From Rapana venosa (taxonomy: Eukaryota > Mollusca > Gastropoda > Neogastropoda > Muricidae), in NCBI GenBank assembly GCA_028751875.1, contig CM054144.1:17396044-17460043 (forward strand): a stretch of 64,000 nt of DNA, given 5' to 3'. Every line of letters starts with the position of its first letter. Positions within the stretch are counted from its first letter, which is position 1. Made by a program: the position numbers and the translations under genes. This document shows, one piece after another, positions 24,697-37,342 of this stretch. The notes under the pieces are model-generated. The model saw nothing but the letters and a program-made list of their open reading frames with translations, was not told where the DNA came from and made no database searches.

Positions 24697-25334
24697 CCCT
24701 TTCCTCCAGCAGGTGTTCTGACACAGCAGCGGCAGCCTACACATCATGAGGGCGTCGCCGCAGCATGGGGAAAAAGCTTGTAGTGCAGGCCACTTTCAGC
24801 TGTCACCAGGAAAAGACAAATCGCTGGATTTCTTGCTTTCTCTTATTCCTCATTGTCGCTAACGTGCGCGCGCGCGCGCGCACGTACGCATCACCTTTTT
24901 GAAATCTTTAGACATTGAGGTCACATTTTGTGCGAAGTTGATCATAATCGTAGATTTTCTTCAGCTTCATCTCTTTTGTAATACTTAAAAAAAAAAAAGT
25001 TTTAAAAAAAGACTGTTTTCCGTCAGAACGCTGTGTAAGTCAGTGAAATGGATACCAATGTTTTTAAATGCCTGAGAGTGTATTTCCCTATGCCTGCTAC
25101 TGGTGGTTCATACTTTCCAAGCCATTGTTTTCAATACCCTCCTTCTCCGACAGTGTTAACGTCTACATCTACGTTTAATCAACAAAGATAATTACTCCAA
25201 AAAGTTGGGGGATGAATGGACAGGACAACACACTGCGCCATTGTCCACGATTCCTAGATAGGGTACTGTTGCCATCACAGCATTGTTAGATTAAATACGA
25301 TTCAAAATAGAAACGAGACTACACTTTTTTTTAT

Positions 25335-25425
25335 TTTTAAAGGAAGACCTAGAATCAAACCCGCAATTTTTAGCGCTACAGTAAAAAGAACCAGACGTTC
25401 AACCACGCCATGAAACCAAGTTGTT
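25335..25425 (-). mobile_element. tRNA-like SINE head or tRNA pseudogene
   Basis: Read on the minus strand, an A-box-like tggcgtggttgaac (25397-25410) is followed about 35 bp later by a B-box-like gggtttgattc (25352-25362) and then an A-rich run. The order and spacing fit a tRNA-derived head with a short A tail. I could not match a body to families 1 or 2. Confidence 0.5.
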
Positions 25426-26165
25426 AGCCAAGTACTGGGAGAAACAAATGGATATATATATATCTGCACAATGCGTCTGTCTATTCCAGGAGCTAGCTGT
25501 CAGACAGCAAATCGTCGTGTCTCGATAAACGTGCCATCACCTCCAGCATCCCCGTGACAAGCTTTCGCCCAGGCACTACGTCACCTGGCAGGGAATTCCC
25601 AGTACAGCCAGCTCTGCCTGCCCAGATGCCTTCCCCGGAGTGGTGAGAGCTAGGAATTGTAGCAATGAAGCTGTTTCTCCGCCTCTTCCACCATACCCTT
25701 TCATCACACCCTACTTAACTCTGGGTTTTTACCCAGATTTCAGACCTAAATAGCACAGATTTAGAAGAGCCACACGTGACAGGAAAACGTGTATGTCTTT
25801 TGGCTAAAATTTCGATTTCCAGAGGCTCAATACATTTGTTTTTAACTGTGCGCTGTGGCAGTCCGTCTTAACAAGTTGTCCAGATAATACATTTTGGAAA
25901 GACAGGCACGTTCTGCCTCCCTGCTTATTCAGTATTTGCAGGGACGATTATTTTGTTCAGCCATATCATAAATATTTGTCGATTTTAACCTTCAAAGAAG
26001 ACAATGTGGATACGAACATCAAGTCTGTCTACCACGCTGTTCTTTGATTTAACCACTGCAGGTCTCCAGATTAATTAGCTGAACATATTGTTCCAGAGAT
26101 TTAGTCTTAGATTTATGGAATACTCTTTCCCTTCCATTTAACCTCAGTTGTTTTTGCTGTTGCTT

Positions 26166-26316
26166 TTGTTTGTTTAACGATTGTTCGTATCGACCAAATC
26201 AAAACTCCCTGTTGACATGAATCCTGAAAGGAAGGAGAATTTTGTTTGCCGAATAATTGTTACTTATCGACCAAATTAAAAATCTCAATTGACTTGAATC
26301 CCGAAAAAGAGAAGAA
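26166..26316 (+). repeat. about 77-bp diverged tandem duplication
   Basis: tatcgaccaaat is followed by a ttgac-tgaatcc-gaaa pattern in both units, with the shared cgacc word at 26191 and 26268. Confidence 0.8.
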
Positions 26317-26399
26317 GAGCAAGGATAAAGTCCATACTTCCATGCCGTTCTCATTCCAGCACTGACAATCTTCAGCGGCCGACAGGTGCAGGTCTGATA

Positions 26400-26427
26400 G
26401 GGGGAGGGGGGGGGGGGGGGGGGGGGG
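26400..26427 (+). repeat. G-rich tract
   Basis: ggggagg followed by about 20 G. Confidence 0.95.
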
Positions 26428-26789
26428 TGTATTGGGTTGTCTACTACACGGCAGGCACATTTCCACGGTCACCTTCTGGCAGCTGAGAACAGGACTATCA
26501 CCTTTCCTTTCTCTCTCCCCTGACAACGGGACAGCCTGTAGCGCCACACCTTCTTGCTGATACCAACACACAGTCTCCACTTTCTTTGCCTGATACCACA
26601 GATATAATACTGAAATAGCATTTTTATTAAGAGTGTGGAAAAGCCAGGTAGGTTTGTGTTTCCATGATGACTTTGGAAGAAATAATGACTAATGTATAAA
26701 GACTTTAGTGAGAGAACGTGAATGAGTATTTCCGTACGCATGCAGGCGTGCATGTGCGCACATACAAGCGTGCAAGAACAGGGAGAACC

Positions 26790-26843
26790 GAGGGAGGGAG
26801 GGAGGGAGAGAGAGAAACAGAGGGAGGGAGGGAGGGAGGGAGG

Positions 26844-26938
<95 letters not shown>

Positions 26939-26940
26939 AA
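26790..26940 (+). repeat. (GGGA)n(GA)n(CAGA)n compound tract
   Basis: gggaggga blocks, GA units with single-base slips, and six CAGA units; about 150 bp of almost pure purine on one strand. Confidence 0.95.
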
Positions 26941-28803
26941 CAGAGGGATGGAGGGAGCCTCACGATTGCAGGAAACAGGAAGCGGAAACCAACACAAACA
27001 AGTGACTCGAGGTGCGTTCAGTATACTCTGTTTTCCTCCTAGACATACTCGGCATATTTCCACGACGTGACCTGCCGGTGAAAGGCGATGCTGTACAGTA
27101 ACACAGGTGCATCAAGTGCGACTGGCGGGATCCTTGCACATGACACATGACACTTTGATTGACTGACAGATCGCCGCAATCGCATTAACAACAACAACCA
27201 CACACACACACACATTAAATATGTCTTTCCCCTTTCTTCTACTATGGTCTGACGATAACCTGAGATATTCCCCGGTGCACTGCTGGTATATCCTCATCAA
27301 AGTTGAGCAAAAAGGGGAAATCAGTAAGAGAAAATTGGAGCGGAGAGAAAGGATAGGTCTATTCGATAGTACAGGCACTAGTGATGAGTTTCAGTACTCC
27401 TGAGCCCACAGATGTGGTTCTATCAATTCGTAGTTGCACAATGAGAAAAAGAAAGAAAGAAAGAAAGAAAAGGCAATAGTGATGAGGGAGGGAGGTGAAT
27501 GGGGTCAGTCTAGAAGATGGTCCTCGCGGTCCTCATCGGGACTGTCAACAGCAGGTCAGAGAGACAGACATGGACAGTGATCACTGGTGGTGTCGTCGTA
27601 TGCCATGCCATGGGCCTGTCAGCAGCCTGCCGGGGCGTGAAAAGAGGGCAGACTTGTCGACTGGGCATGTGACTGACACCTGCATGGCTGATAAATCTTT
27701 CAATTAGCCCTGTAGATATTGTTTCCTTCTCTGCGGGCTATCTGTTACCTGCCCCTTCCTCTCCCCCGACCCTTGTCTTCTGGTTTCAGGACTTCCTTGT
27801 CAGGCGCAAGTTTCCTTGCCACCCTTGTTCTTTTGCCTGTACTGTACGTGTGTACGAAATCGTACACTGCTTACGTTCTACTGTTTGTTTGTTCGCGCTC
27901 TCTCCCCTCGCCACCCCCCACTTCCTCTCTTCTCTCCTGTTTATGTTTGAAGCTTGCGCTTTGCATTGTAAATTATACTTGACTTGTGCTGTGGAGTTGC
28001 TTTGGGAACACAAGGGTTCCTGCATTTTGCAAACAGTAAAACAAAAATATGGATAACTTTAAAACAAGACAGAACACTCACACCAAGGACTGAATGGAAG
28101 AGAAACGCTCAAACGTTCAGGCAAACTACAGACAATGCTGAAAACTGCTGGCTGCTGTATACCATATGAGTACGCTTTGAGTTTTAAATTAGATTTTTAA
28201 AAAATCACCTATTTTGTCTTAAATGGCCTCCGTAGTCGGCTGCGTCATGACAGCATATTTTGATTTTGAAGTCGATCTGGTCTGGTTTGCTGGAGAGGCT
28301 TTGGTGTTCCGTAATCCCTTCCTTCTTACTGTACTGTGTGCCAGCATCAGTGACTAACATTTTGTCAGTTCAATAATATTCTTGCTCCTTTTCATGTTCT
28401 CGAATATTCTGTATGAAATACCCATGCTTGTGTTGCTGGAATATATGTCGTGAAGGCTTGCAAGCCATCTGAGTCTATCTTTCTTTTTTGGTTTTGTTTT
28501 TTGTTTGCCTCTCAGCGTTGCCTTTATTTCTTCTTTGAGCATGGCTCCATCAAGCCATGTTTGTTTTTGTGCTCTAATTTCCCTGCATAGTGTACTGGAT
28601 TCCACAGACATCATCACCTTAACAGCCCCCCCCCGCAGAAAGGTAGCCATTCTTATTCTGGAGGGTGGTCGGTTGTGTTTTTTGGTTTTGTTTGTTTGAT
28701 TTTTGCTTCTTATTTTATCAAGGGTTTTCACAAATCAGCGAACAGCTCTTCTACCCAATTTTCACTGGCTATCTTATTTCTCTCGTACAGTCATTGTTGG
28801 GTT

Positions 28804-29152
28804 GACGGGATAGCCTAGTGGTTAGAACATTGCGCTGGCAATCTGACGACCCGGGTTCGATTCCCGTTCAAGGAGTTATTTTCCCATGGAGTTAACTTCA
28901 GTGCAGACTCCTCTATCCCCAAATATCTTTCGGATAGACTATAAACCGAGGCCCCGTGTGCGAACGCCCGCAGAACATCTTGCACACACGTTAAATCCTG
29001 TTCCGCTTTTTGTAAGAGTAGGCCATTGTGTGCCGGTGGGAACAGATGACAATTTACAAAACCGCATTCACACGGGGACTGGATGTAAAAAAGCACATAA
29101 GTGCTTATTCCATTATCCTCGATATAAAAGAATTATTAAAAAAAAAAAAAAA
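28804..29152 (+). mobile_element. tRNA-derived SINE, family 2, full length with poly-A tail
   Basis: The head reads gggatagcctagtggttaga (A-box region, near 28808), with a B box ggttcgattcc at 28854-28864. About 240 bp of body follow, ending in a run of 14 or more A at 29138-29152. The body differs from family 1 and matches a reverse-strand copy at 15.7 kb. Confidence 0.85.
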
Positions 29153-29525
29153 TTGTCGCGATTTCCAGTCAGCTTTCTCCGTTTCTCTGTCTGCTTTACT
29201 GTATTCTTATTGTCTGTGCCTGTCTCCCTGATATAACATGAGAAAAGTGGCATCCAACCAAATAATAAGTCCACCGAGTGAGGCAGAATTCAAGGTTTTT
29301 TTTTTGTTTTTGTTTTTTGACAAAACACTTATCTTTGCTACTTCCCAACATTCAAAGGGAAAAGTCTTACAAACTAAAGAACCAGCAAAAGGTGGAGGAG
29401 GAGGTGGGGGTGGGAAGCCCTAAAAGTAATCGAGAAGTAGCAGAGGGGGAGAAAAAAAAAGCCTTCTGGGCGCTAGTAGCGTTCCTCCTCCGGACGCTGT
29501 GTTGGCGGCCATGTAAGGTGATCCA

Positions 29526-29539
29526 GCGCCCCCTGCCGG
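29526..29539 (-). promoter_or_regulatory. CTCF-like binding site
   Basis: gcgccccctgccgg matches the reverse of the core CTCF consensus (gcgccccctggtgg) at 12 of 14 positions. CTCF is present in bilaterians and its core motif is widely conserved. The surrounding 150 bp are GC-rich and unique. Occupancy is not shown. Confidence 0.4.
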
Positions 29540-29702
29540 CAGGGGAGCTGCTGGTAGAGCACAGGAACGGTAACTGTAGACCTGCCATCAGTCCGCCCTG
29601 GCGGTGGTGCTGTCAATATGAGGAGCGGCGTTTGTGGACCCACCACACTTCGCTTCTCACTGTCACAACAGCCTTTTTTTTTCTTTTTTTTTTTTTCTTT
29701 CC

Positions 29703-29738
<36 letters not shown>

Positions 29739-29911
29739 AATTTTGCTATGAATAGAGACCTCGAAAATAGTGTTTTGCATAATTATATAGCTACAAAAAC
29801 TGTTTTCATCGTTTTTCTTTACGTGAATTTATGGTGTGTGTGCGTGCTCCAGCGCGACAATTTGTGGTGTGCATGCACTAATGCATGCCCATGCTGAGTT
29901 AAGCATCGGCG

Positions 29912-29980
29912 ATACGCGCGCGCGCGCGCGCGCGTGCGTGGTGTGTGTGTGTGTGGGGCGTCGTGTGTGTGTGTGAGGAG

Positions 29981-30012
<32 letters not shown>

Positions 30013-30032
30013 CGAGAGACAGAGACAGAGAG
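29912..30032 (+). repeat. (CG)n/(TG)n and (GA)n compound tract
   Basis: About 12 CG dinucleotides in a row at 29912-29935, then TG, then GA with GACA. The CG run is unusual in animal DNA. Confidence 0.95.
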
Positions 30033-32289
30033 AACACTCACGCTATTAAAGATTTATTTATTCTGATCCACATTAATACACTTTATCCATGTATCTCTAA
30101 AATCTCGACAATATCTGATAACAAAGGCTGTCAAGACTTTCTCCGTGAAGTTTTATTGATGATGGGAACACGTACAAAAATGGTATCTTACTCATTTTAA
30201 AATATGAAGCCACGGAAGGTGATCATCTAAAATGTATGCTTATTAAATGGAAATGTGCTTGAACATCGGGCGACAATGTCTATTCACCCTGTAATCGTGA
30301 CATTTACGGGTTGAAAGTCATCATCTATGTATGCTGTCCGACTACAGAGTATCAGTGCCGTTGCATGTATGAACAAAATCAAACGCTTTCATCATCGGCA
30401 CTTAACTGTGATAATGATGTATTCGTGTCTGAGATTGGAGGCTGATGATCTGACACATGTAACACGGTAATGAAGGGGCTTGTAGCAAGAACACCCTCTC
30501 TTGGCTGCCTATTTGATTAACAGTTCATTCAGCTAACACGTAGTATTCCTCTGCCCTTCTCACTGGATGCCCCATCTGGTGCACTGCAATGTTATGTAGG
30601 AATCTTATTTTCTCCCTAATTTCATGGGATAACTGACTCACAAACTGTGATAATTATAAAAATAATATTTTTGATAAAGCTTAGTGAATCACAAACCCAA
30701 AGGCACACATACACTTACACCCTATACCCTCTTACCCGCCTACGTCCCCCTCTACCCACATCTATTCATAAAATCAGTTCTCTACGATCTGGGCCAAACC
30801 CCTTGAAGAGGGTGACAGTTTTCGGTGAAGATGACGGCGCTGATAATAATGCAAATGACCAGAGTTTCCAAAAGGACCAGCATACAGCGGCGTTTTCGCA
30901 GAGCTTGGAGAACAGCGGAGGAAGTGTCAAGCGGCTTGGCGACACCTAGCGATTAGACCCTGTGCCAAAGACCCCGCTTCCTGATGCACATAAAGATAGC
31001 GCCACTCAGACCTGTGTCGGCGACACATTGACTCATCTCTTCTATGCCTGCACCGGCAAGTATTCATTACTCTGCAGGTTCTTACACTCTACATAGCTAT
31101 TACTTAAATAAGGGGGAAAAAACGACATTAGTACAAAGTACCTATACATAGTGGAAACACAGGGGGAAAAAGGAAGAGGGCATATTCGTTCATTCACAAT
31201 GTTTCTGACTGCTGATCCCAATGGCCACAAAAAAATGGCAAGAAACCTTGTGGTCTACATCTGATCAAATAAAGTCCTTTGGAACTTAGAACAGTACGAT
31301 GAGAAACAAAATGATACAATCAGAACATCTCAGATCCACTTAACTTTCAGACTTGCTTTCTTAAGTATATGATCTCTGTTCCTAGCCTGGAATCACTGGA
31401 AGCCCTTCACTAATATCTTGTCCTACTGTCAGAAATGGATATCCATGATGCAGACAGAAGTTATCAGGCGCTGGGTGCAATTGCAGGGATGCTTGCTGAC
31501 ATCGCAAGTTTCGTTTAGTGAAAGCAATAATTATGTCAGCCAGCCATAAGTTTCATGTTATTGTTTGTTTTTTGTTGCTGTTTGCTTTTTTTGGTTGTTG
31601 TCTGTTGGTGGGTTTTTTGTTTGTTTTGTTTGTTTGGTTGTTTGTCTGTGTGTGTTTTGTTGTTGTTGTTTGTTTGGTTGGTTGGTTGGTTGTGTGGGGT
31701 TTTTTTTTGGTTTTTTTTTTTTTGGGGGGGGGGATGTGATTGCCTCTTATCAACGTTAAAAAAGTGGATGGATTCTTGTCATTGAAAAAAGCGTCATAAT
31801 ATTATGAACTTGTGTTTGGTGCGCATATTTATGCATACTATGCTGTGCTTATGTCAGATCATATGAGAAAGATTATTTAAAAAAACCAAACACAAAACCC
31901 CCCCACCACCTCTACCTGAACCAAGCGCTCCAGCCAAAACTCAGACGTGTGTGTGTGTGTATGTGTGTGTGTGTGTGTGTGTGTGTATGCGTGCGCACGT
32001 GTAAGCCCGCGTGCACATAAAAAAACAATGAACGCTCATTGTTCAAACCTTGCTCTTTGAAAGAGAGAGAGAGGAAGAAAAAGAGAGAGGCTTTGAAAAC
32101 GGAGGCGGCATGCACACACACTCACACACACAAGTTCTGCCCCCAGTAATTGTCTCCCCCTAAATCCACAACGCCAATTACACAGCGTACACCATCTCGG
32201 GGGGCTCTGTACTACTCCACTGAACAGAACAAAACTGAAAAGAAAAGTGCAACCAAAAAAATTAGAGCCCTTTTTCTTCAATTATGCGG

Positions 32290-32720
32290 AAATTGTCCAA
32301 TTTGCGGCTGCGTCGGGCGGCTGTGACAAAAGGTAGCCGGAGCGGGCCCAGCGTGTCTGGACGGCAGGGAGCAAATCACCAGTGACAAGCTCGGAGGTTC
32401 TAAGCCGAGCGCTGAGGAGGGCTGAAGAGGGCGGGGAGGACTGGAACAATGAAGAAGCAGACATAGCGGCGCTCCCCGCGTCCCCTCGGCGCCGTCTACC
32501 TGTCTACTAGTCTACGCCAGCCTCGCGCTGCTGAGTCCGGGGTTCCAGCTCACTAGGCCGAGGGAATGTCTCCCCGCTTCACACAGACTCCCCTGCCTGA
32601 CTCCCCACGTTAGTTCATCCCTCGTCAACCCCTCGCCCACCTGTCAGCTTGCTTACTGTCTTGGCCTGGTCAACATTACCTCATGCCTCCAGCCTTTCAG
32701 GTAGAGGGTAGGGTGCAGCG
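32290..32720. promoter_or_regulatory. CpG-rich unique island
   Basis: Many CpG sites, including the ggcgctccccgcg and ctcggcgccg stretches near 32470. There is no convincing frame and no simple repeat. It could be a promoter or regulatory element; direction is unknown. Confidence 0.25.
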
Positions 32721-33899
32721 ACTGAAGAGACAGACAGACACCGCTCATCTGAGGGTGGAGATGTTGTGTGTTGGGACTGTCGCGCCATCGTTATGGTGAC
32801 ATAACGAATAGCGAAATAATAATGCTTACTTGGGCATTAAACCGTTTTCATCAAAATAACAAGTTTCATGTTTTATTTCTTATATTGTTTGTTTAATCTT
32901 GAAAAACTGACCACAAAGTAAGCCAGTAAAAAAAGCTTGACTACAACACATGAAGGAGACGGTCAACACGAGCTATATAATGAACAAGGTCCAGCGGTTC
33001 CGGGCCTAGGGTGCTAGGTCCCACAGGAGGCCGGCCAAGCGTGCAGGTCGCCAGGCTTTGGCCTGATAAGGATCTGGGTGGGCAAGCAGACCTACTGTGT
33101 CAGGCGGAGAGCGGGTGGAGCAGTGGCTACCTACCTACCCCAGCTCACCACAGGCGACAAGGGCCGCGGGGCATCAGATCGGTGGCGACAGCGGGCAGGT
33201 CCCAATGGAACTCCTGTCCCTTACAGCGTCACACAGGCGGATAATCAGGCGCTGCCACCTCAGGTGAGACATGTCAGGGGTGAAGGGCAATGCTTATCCC
33301 ACCTGTGAAATTTTGTCACCTTTCAGCAAGGAGTTAAGTGTTTAAGCACCATCATGAAGTTCAGTAGAAAACGCCATTTTTTAACCATCGTAAATGTGGC
33401 TGGTGAGGGTTGTAACTTATACCTTTTTTTTTCTTCTTTCTTCCTTCTTTATAAACTGATGGCAACATAATAGTCAAGTAACATAGGTAATTACATCACC
33501 CGTCACCATGTCTCAAACCTGACAAAAGTAAACAGCTCAATTGCAGTCAATTCTGAAAGGCCGTATCACTATTTCACGAGGACCTCAAACACGGCTCTCT
33601 CTCTCTCTCTCCCTCTCTCTCTCTCTCTCCTGACTCTCCAACTGACCGGCTGTGGCATCGCCTCCTGTGGTTACAGGGGATCAAGGAGAGCCTTTTGTTG
33701 ACTTCAGAAAAGCTGAGGACAAATCTCATCGTGTTCCGAGCCGCTGAACAGCTTAGCTACAGCTGAAATGCCAGCAGTTCGACTTTCATGATGGTCCAGA
33801 CGCCTGGCATGGCTGGAAAGCCAACCAGACAATGGCAAGAACAATACGCGGGTACAGTAGAAAACTGTGCCATGTAAAATCGCCTTGTGAGTGTGAAGG

Positions 33900-33902
<3 letters not shown>

Positions 33903-33933
<31 letters not shown>
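33903..33933 (+). repeat. poly-G, 31 bases
   Basis: Uninterrupted G run. Confidence 0.95.
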
Positions 33934-33934
<1 letters not shown>

Positions 33935-34559
33935 GTTTGGAGCTAAAACAAAAAAAGAAACTGCGTTACGAGCGACCAAAATGAACGTGTCGCTTTTATC
34001 GTAGGAACAAACATTCTGGATCGTTGTATGTTTTGACTTTTCTCTCCGAGGTAGCTCGCAGTTGCACTGACCAGTTTATTTTAAACACAGCAGACCACAA
34101 TCAGATCGGGTGATTCCGCAGCATCGAGACGATTCGGTACACATCATTTTCATTTCAACTATCTCCCCCCCCCCCCCCTCTCAGGATGCGCGCGTTTACA
34201 CACTTCTCTACTCCACTATAGTACAGTATGATGGCAGACATAGACTTGTATTTAGAGAGAGAGAGAGGGAGGGGGAGGTAGGGGGCTGGGGGAAGGCGGG
34301 GTGGGCTGGTGGCGACAGTGGTGAAGACAAGACACAAGTGCCAACAGTAAGTGATACAGGCCGGGCGTCTGGCACTGGGGCGGAGGCGGAACAAAAGCGA
34401 GCAGCGGGCGGGTGGACAGAGGAAAACAGGCAGGAGACAGAGGCACAAAGAGGGCCCGCCTGTAATTGCCTGTTGAAGGACAAAACCGGCTCTCATGGAT
34501 GACAAAGCCTCAATGGACCGCTGAGCAAATCCCCGCCCTCCAATTTTGACAGTTCCATT

Positions 34560-34660
34560 CACGTCGCCCGCCGCCGCCGTCTTCTGCGGCGAGTTTATCT
34601 AACGTGTCGTCGTGTCGTGTGGTGTCGTGCGTCCCCCGCGCTGACAGATCAGTTCTTACT
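34560..34660. promoter_or_regulatory. short CpG-dense island
   Basis: cgcccgccgccgccgtc and repeated tgtcg/gtcgt words give very high CpG density over about 100 bp. It might be a promoter remnant or a decayed simple repeat. Confidence 0.25.
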
Positions 34661-35063
34661 TGTGTTTAGGTGCCCTGGATATGTTTCCTACTATACCCCC
34701 ACCCAGCAAAGGCTGCCCTGCATGCCCTGCCCTGCCCTCTGACAGGCGGCCACAACCTGGTCTTTGTCACTGCCTGCAGTGTGAGGATGTACTAACAAAC
34801 AATAGCAGGCCACACACGACACTTTCAACACGGGGGAAACCAAACGCCTCGTCTTTTGACGAGCTAGGAAGACTTGCAAAAAGGATATGCACAACACGTT
34901 GACAACGAAAACATGAACCATTCAATCGACAGGCACAAAACTAATACAGCGCGGTTTGCACTGCTGAGCTAATTTAAAAGCAACACAAGCCAGTAATATC
35001 AAACAAGCACAAAAACACCAAGCAAATCCCTAGCCTGCATGGGGAGAGGGAGGGAGAGTGAAT

Positions 35064-35066
<3 letters not shown>

Positions 35067-35133
<67 letters not shown>
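35067..35133 (+). repeat. (GA)n microsatellite
   Basis: About 33 GA units. Confidence 0.97.
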
Positions 35134-35137
<4 letters not shown>

Positions 35138-35329
35138 AACATATCAACCATCTCTTTTGGTCTGAGCAAGATGCGTTAGAGTATGCGCGCATCTCCAGAC
35201 TTCAGCTAAACGACACGATCTGCATATTCATGACCAATGACCCTGGAGGTGACCGGCGGAAGACATGGCAGGCATCAGTGTCACAGTTCCTCAGGGACCT
35301 CCAGACCCCGAGGTCATCACGCGATGGAC

Positions 35330-35364
<35 letters not shown>

Positions 35365-35990
35365 AGTCCGGCTCTGGCGCTCAACTTGTATAGATCTGTA
35401 GCTTACATGACCACAGTCGCCATAAAACAGTCACTATCAACATAGAATACAGTTACTGTGCACCTACGTTACTGTTGTGATGACTATTGTGATGAATTGG
35501 ATTTTTAAAAATAAATCAAATAACTCTATACTGGTGACATACGGTCATGTTTTAAAACAGGGGTAATTTTTTTCATCATAATTATGAATGATGCTTTTAA
35601 GAGAAACGACATCGGTGGAAAATTGTCATTTCTGATTATTTGTGTGTGTGTGTGTGGTGTGGTGTGTGGTGTGTGTGTGTGTGTGTGTTGTGTGTGTTGT
35701 AGTATTGTAGTTCTGATATAGTTTTCTTTAAGAACCTTCCAAAATAGTATAGTATTGACGGCAAAAATGTATTGTAAGTGCGTGCGTGTAGATGCGTGCC
35801 GCATGGTTGGTGTTTGCGCGTCCCACGTCTTTGTGTGTATGTAGGGGGGGGGTATGCAATAACTAATCAATCGCAATAACCAACTATTATGAAAAAGCAT
35901 AAACAAGAACTCTGAAAAAAAACCAAAAACCAAAAACAAAACAAAACACACCCCAACAACAACAAAAAACAACCAACCCCAAAAACATCA

Positions 35991-36037
<47 letters not shown>

Positions 36038-36559
36038 GTAAACATAAACATTGCTATTTTCCTGTTAATTATTTTTCTTTGAAAGAAATCACATCGGACA
36101 GAATAGTACATGATATAATTATGGTCTCCTAAAAACCTATCATGTACAATAGCGCAAACCTCAAGAAGACAACAACCAAATGGTTGAAGAGAACATCCAA
36201 TCTGTTACCCACGTTCAATCTATGCATCTACCTACATATCTGTGTATCAATATGTATCTACCTACACATGTATGATTCCACACACACACACGTGCGCACG
36301 CGCACATACATACACACACTAATGACTCTTTGAAGTTTCCAATATAACTACATTTACATTATACTAATAATTATAATGCACCCATACGAAGCAGACACAT
36401 AGCGGGAAAAAAAACATAATACCATATTCTTAATGAGCTGGCAGCTTTGATTTTCCCCCAGAAAAAAGGCGGGGGGGGGGGGGGGGGGTTGTTTTTGGGC
36501 CCAGGGAATAGAAAGGCGGCAGAAGAGAAGGGAAAGAGGGGAGGGGGGAGGGAGGGGGG

Positions 36560-36795
36560 GGGGAGGATGCTCCTTTTTTTCCAGCCTGCCAACCCGTTAT
36601 TTTCAAGCCATATTCCGGGGCCTGCAGACCTGGGCCCAGGGAGAGGAGGGCCCCGCCATTACGCACAGTCACCATGTCGGAAACGGGCTCCATCAAGCGA
36701 AGGGGAAGTCTATCAAATTAGGCTTTGTGTCTGTCACAGCCTCACATTAGCCTGTCCAGGGGAGGGAGGCTCATGTCCGCCATTACCGCCTCCCA
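36560..36795. promoter_or_regulatory. candidate conserved non-coding island
   Basis: Unique, GC-balanced sequence without an intact frame, framed by G- and C-runs. It contains cgttattttcaagcc, gccattacgc, catcaag and tcaaattaggctttg. It stands out from the repeat background as possibly constrained; conservation is untested. Confidence 0.25.
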
Positions 36796-36797
36796 GT

Positions 36798-36819
36798 CCC
36801 CCCCCCCCCCCCCCCCCCC
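36798..36819 (+). repeat. poly-C, 22 bases
   Basis: Uninterrupted C run at the edge of the unique island at 36.6-36.8 kb. Confidence 0.95.
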
Positions 36820-37305
36820 AGGGGGCTCCGTTGGAATGGGGGTGGGGTGGGGGTGGTGTTAGAGAGCAGAGGATGGAAGTAGAGGTTCAAGAGTGTAGTG
36901 GGGGAACCTCTAGGGACCAATAGGCTGCTTGTGTTTTCACGGCAACACGCCGCCGCCGACAAAACTGTAGTTCTGCAACTTGGGCTCTGTGTTATTGATC
37001 CCTTGTCGACTTTCCCCGATTTCAGTGTTGTTGGACAGTGGCAGGCAAGGCAAGCCTATCAGGCCACTGTTTTTTTGGCTGTTGGGCCCTGACTGTAATC
37101 TGTGGTGCTTTGGTGGCTTAATGGTTGTGCATATTTTCAGGAAACCAGAGGTCCCTGACTGCTGTCACGCTCAAAGCTACACTCCTTCTTCGTTCTTTCC
37201 TTTTTGTGTTTTCCTTTATTTATTTTTAAAACAGTCCTTCAGTGATGGTCTGGACGTTAATCTAACTGGCGAAATTATAAACAAATGAAAGAAGCATTTA
37301 GCACG

Positions 37306-37342
<37 letters not shown>

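Larger units (their letters stand above)
22001..36000. other. non-coding stretch, centre
   Basis: No recognisable exon. Contents include the 29-bp minisatellite at 22.6 kb, a 109-bp duplication at 24.0 kb, a tRNA-like SINE remnant at 25.35 kb, a full SINE at 28.8 kb and a CTCF-like site at 29.53 kb. T/G-only and A/C-only tracts are present, as are GC-rich unique islands at 25.5-25.7, 32.3-32.7, 33.0-33.25 and 34.56-34.77 kb. Confidence 0.65.

Noticed and set aside
28354..28731. 125-codon basic frame on the minus strand next to a SINE
   Set aside because: Considered as a transposase or retroelement fragment, but no motif is recognisable and it is Lys-rich because of A-rich sequence.
31518..31785. 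Overlapping Cys/Phe/Val-rich frames resembling membrane peptides
   Set aside because: They derive from a T/G-only tract, and all frames of it look hydrophobic.
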